Below, piece after piece: positions 60,830-64,000 of a DNA stretch of 64,000 bases (positions are counted from its first letter, which is position 1; each line of letters begins with the position of its first letter). The stretch is from Gracilaria gracilis (taxonomy: Eukaryota > Rhodophyta > Florideophyceae > Gracilariales > Gracilariaceae). The stretch covers positions 62,001-126,000 of the forward strand of contig JARGSG010000037.1 of the NCBI GenBank assembly GCA_030374805.1, read 5' to 3'. Below the pieces are notes generated by a model. It ran no database searches and had not been told where the DNA came from. It saw only the letters and a list, made by a program, of their open reading frames with translations. The position numbers and the translations under genes are program-made.

Positions 60830-63800
60830 TTTGGCCTCTCGGAGAATATCTTCGCTCAGTATTCCGGTTATCATAACTTTGTTTAAGCGACAAAAGATCA
60901 CCAAGTTCCTTCTTGTCAAGACATCGGCAAGGTTTTTCACCCCTGGTATCCATTGAAGAACCGAAGTCTCTCCGGTCTCAAACAAATCGCGAAGACGGGC
61001 TACTGTAGGGAGAAGGCGATAATCTTGCCTTCGTGGAGGGTTGTGATTGTTGAATACAATCCATCGAAATCCACCGTCAATACGAACGGTGAATCAACCG
61101 GAGATGCGTAAACGTACTTGATGAAAGATGATATTAGAGAACCACAGTCGGCTGAGAGAGCAGCAGCTAGTGTCTCTGCCCCAATCGAGCTGAATGAGAT
61201 ACGAGCTTGCTTAGAACTAGACCAGTCCAATACGTGAAATATCGATTCGACTCCTCCCCCACAGGCTTGAACAACCCAGATACATACCCAGACTGGCCAT
61301 ACGAACCCTTGCCTTGGCTGGCGTCGGAGAAAGCCAGGTAGCGCGGGGTATCGATGAGCGATTCTGGTCGCAAATAATGGAGCTGCGGGGTGAGGGACTG
61401 TAGTTCACCTAACACCTTGTTGGCTAGGATTAAGTCAGAGACTAGGAGTTTTGCAGTCCGTTGCTGCAAATAACTCGCTGCAAAGGAAGTCGGTGGAAGA
61501 ATCCCGTGTCCAAGAAAGTTCAAGTATCCAGTGAGCCCTTGAAAGGCTGAAATTTCTATATCCGTACAGGGAGAATCATATGACTTCCTACGCTGGCGTG
61601 GTATTTTAAGCTTTTTGACACCATCCATGTATTCATGCATGTTCAGAGTGATTGAGCCATTCTCATGGCGAACGATGCGTAGTCGGTTGAAAATCAGCTC
61701 CGAAGAGGTTCCCAACTGTGAATCGCCGAGCAATTTGCTGATGGAAGTGATCAAGGTCAGCTTGTGAGCCAGCAAGGAGCATGTCGTCTACAACCCTATC
61801 CAAAACGATTCGAATTGAACGGTCATCTCCTCTAACTACGAATAGTTGAGGGAGGCCTGGAACTGGCTCGATATGTTTCTCGAACATTCATTTCTCAAAT
61901 GCGAGCTGCCAAAGACGACCGGACTCAATTAGGCCGTACGTAGGGGCCAAGAGTTTCCAGACATACCCAGCCGTAGCCCATCTTCTTAGTGGGTCGATGA
62001 AGATGTCTCTATTCGGTTCTCCGCCCTGGAGGTACGCACCTTTGATATCCAAGGTGGCTAGTGGAAGGCCGAGTGTAGCCGCTATCGAGAGGACGACCCG
62101 GATCACCGGCAATTGGGCTGAGGAGGAGTTCTTACCAATGCCGTCCTTCTCCTTGTCTCTTTTCTGATGAGGGGACTAAGCGACATTTCAAGCGCAGAGC
62201 ACCATGTTCACCATCATCTTTAATATGGAAGAAGTGATGTGATGTCACGAAGTTCGCATACCTCGGGAGTTTGGAACGGGGGACTTCTTCATAGCTTCCT
62301 TGATACATAGATTTCTCTTTCTCAATGGCCTTGTCCACGATCCAACGCGGAAGAAATTGAGTACGAAATTCAGAAAAGTGCTCCTTGCCAAAACTTCGAT
62401 GAGCCTGCTGGAGAATTTGTAGTTCGCAGGACTGAAGCTGCACAGCGGAAGGTACTGGCGTGACTGAGGTAGAGTCGATATCCTTTTCCGGACGAGGGGG
62501 GTCATATGAGTACCCGATATCCCAAGAGGGATGATTCACCACAGTGGGTTTCTTGTCTGCGAAAAATGATCGCACGTTGGGATGTCGAGACCACAGGGTA
62601 GCTTCGTCGTTCAACAGGAAACACAACGTACTTTTGCGCGGAGCATTATCATGTTGATCTGCTGGCTGTTCCAGTGGTTTTTAGATAGCATCTCCTTCAT
62701 CAGCTCCAACAATCTCCTGAGAGAGGGGTGAGCTGGAGTCCTTTTGGTCTAGCTCCAAATAAAAGTGCGGACTTCGGACCGAGACGGACGTCCCCTTACG
62801 CTGCACGAATGCTCGGTCCTTGATGGAGTTTGTTCGAAGAAAGCAGGATCGAGTGCTCTTGTGTCTCTCGGACGTATCCAACCTTCCAAGTCCCAAACTT
62901 TGGGCCTCGCGTGAAGTAGTATACGGGAGTATGCTTCGGAAGCTGCGAACGAGGTAGCACTTGAGGGCTTCGAGTCGTAAGCAACTTCTGAATAGCCCGC
63001 CGAGTGGCCTGTTCATGGTAAGCAGTGACAAGTTCTTCACTAACGGGGGATTGGGGGAGCCCATCAGACTTGGAGTGTATCAGCGAACCAATTCAAAGCT
63101 ACTCATCAATCTTCCACCATACATCACACTGCTAGAAATATGGCCCTGGAAAGAATTTCCGTATAAGAAAATTCCGTACTGCGTGTCGCTGAGAGGAAGT
63201 TCGCATCTTGGAGAAGTCGGGTGGCAATCAGCCTTACGACTGCGCTCTTAGACTCCACAACGCCAATCTTGTTGTGCCTGCGAGCTGGTCTTGGCTCAAA
63301 AGATATGGAATGTGCATTGAGAGACTCCTTGAACGTGCGCTTGTCGAACTCTGGGTCACCCGATACTGACCCAGGTGAGCCATGGATATTTACCCAATGT
63401 TGCTCGAAAGCAGATTTCGGGGCATCCAATTCCCTCGACTCTAGCATAACCGTAACGGAATATGCTGAGGAAAGATCAACCATGTGCAGGATAGGAAGAT
63501 TATCCATTTCAGAGATGAACAGGAAGTCCCTTTGCACATGGTTGTTGAACGGCACGAGGAGTCGGCGGGAGGAAACTTTCTTTGAGGAAGTGGGCCGACC
63601 GGTTGACGCACATGTAGTGCACCTCTTCAAGACTACCTGGAGGGCTTGTTGTAGAACTGCAGTCAACACGTTCGCCCGGCGGAATATTTCCTTCAAGTCC
63701 TTAAGGAGCATGTGTGAACATCCATGAAGTTTCGTTGCAAAACGGAGGCATATTTTGTGGTCAGCATACTTCTTCTTGAGTTGTTCAGTGGAAGTACGAG

Positions 63801-64000
63801 TACGCAGACAGCGATACGAAGCAAAGTAGGACACAATCGAGTCAACTGTGGTTGGGACAACCAAGATCCTTGTCCGAATTGTGTCCGCCGGGTCTCCGGG
63901 GAGCCTGGAAGGATATGTCTGAATTTTTAGCTCCGACGGTGACACCGTACCCTCCGGGAGAACGAGCATGTTTTCGTTGCCAAGTAAGTTTCCTTGGGGG
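60830..64000 (-). mobile_element. broken Ty1/copia-type LTR retrotransposon remnant
   Basis: Runs toward the left on the minus strand and leaves the window at the right edge. In coding order: integrase region (about 63.1-64.0 kb, with the DDE-type sequences HMVDLSSAYS and GDPEFD), a spacer, reverse transcriptase (about 61.7-62.6 kb, with TLDIKGAYLQGG and VVDDMLLAG), and RNase H and tail (about 60.9-61.6 kb, with FSDASQGKGS and a PGVKNLADVLTRRN end). Integrase before reverse transcriptase is the copia order. The element is not intact: the coding region is interrupted several times. No LTR is seen at its 3' side, and the gag and 5' end lie outside the window. Divergence suggests an old or middle-aged copy. 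Confidence 0.88.

Noticed and set aside
1-64000. tRNA, rRNA genes and CRISPR arrays
   Set aside because: No sequence with a convincing tRNA arm set, no rRNA-like conserved blocks, and no regularly spaced short repeats were seen. A covariance-model scan would be decisive for tRNAs and snoRNAs.

Overview
This is a eukaryotic nuclear window. It carries eL43, MRTO4, CCDC25, DLD, an organellar-type phenylalanyl-tRNA synthetase, mitochondrial carriers and a Ty1/copia retroelement remnant. Genes are mostly single-exon. The three introns I could resolve are short (109-132 bp), and all begin GTACGT. A HAT/TPR protein of the plastid RNA-stability type, a CBM20 (starch-binding) protein, a PIN-like (AEC) carrier, a CLC with the plant/algal GSLGPE filter motif, and membrane-anchored glycosyltransferases with a sulfotransferase-like protein fit a photosynthetic alga. 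My best guess is a red alga of the florideophyte type (intron-poor, sulfated galactans, floridean starch). That placement is inference, not proof.

Layout. 0-2.7 kb: HAT/TPR protein running off the left edge. 4.1-5.1 kb: HAD phosphatase. 6.9-9.2 kb: an unrecognised membrane protein with three almost identical 159-residue repeats, preceded by a duplicated ~150-bp upstream block. 10.0-11.2 kb: PheRS with a one-base frame break. 11.7-12.3 kb: CCDC25 behind a run of 32 C. 12.7-14.2 kb: dihydrolipoyl dehydrogenase. 15.6-16.2 kb: IMPACT/YigZ protein. 17.1-18.4 kb: two-exon mitochondrial carrier. 19.0-20.3 kb: M14 carboxypeptidase. 20.4-29.4 kb: about 9 kb with no supportable gene. 29.4-31.3 kb: two-exon CLC. 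31.7-34.3 kb: DHX37-like helicase. 35.0-35.4 kb: small two-exon coiled-coil gene. 35.9-37.4 kb: head-to-head eL43 and MRTO4. 37.9-38.5 kb: hypothetical protein. 39.2-46.4 kb: tandem pair of ~1120-residue multi-module glycosyltransferases sharing a 2.2-kb near-identical core. 47.5-49.6 kb: MTO1/MnmG. 50.3-51.5 kb: aspartate aminotransferase. 51.7-52.8 kb: sulfotransferase-like protein. 53.0-54.2 kb: AEC/PIN-like carrier. 54.8-56.0 kb: CBM20 protein. 56.2-57.2 kb: hypothetical protein. 59.6-60.8 kb: unrecognised ORF. 60.8 kb to the right edge: a broken copia-like element on the minus strand.

How the genes relate. There are no operons. Ribosome and translation functions recur (DHX37-like helicase, eL43, MRTO4, PheRS, MTO1). 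The glycosyltransferase pair and the sulfotransferase-like protein could work together in Golgi assembly of a sulfated glycan. The most distinctive material is the repeat membrane protein, the glycosyltransferase pair with its signature of sequence exchange, and the CBM20 protein with an unrecognised N-terminal part.
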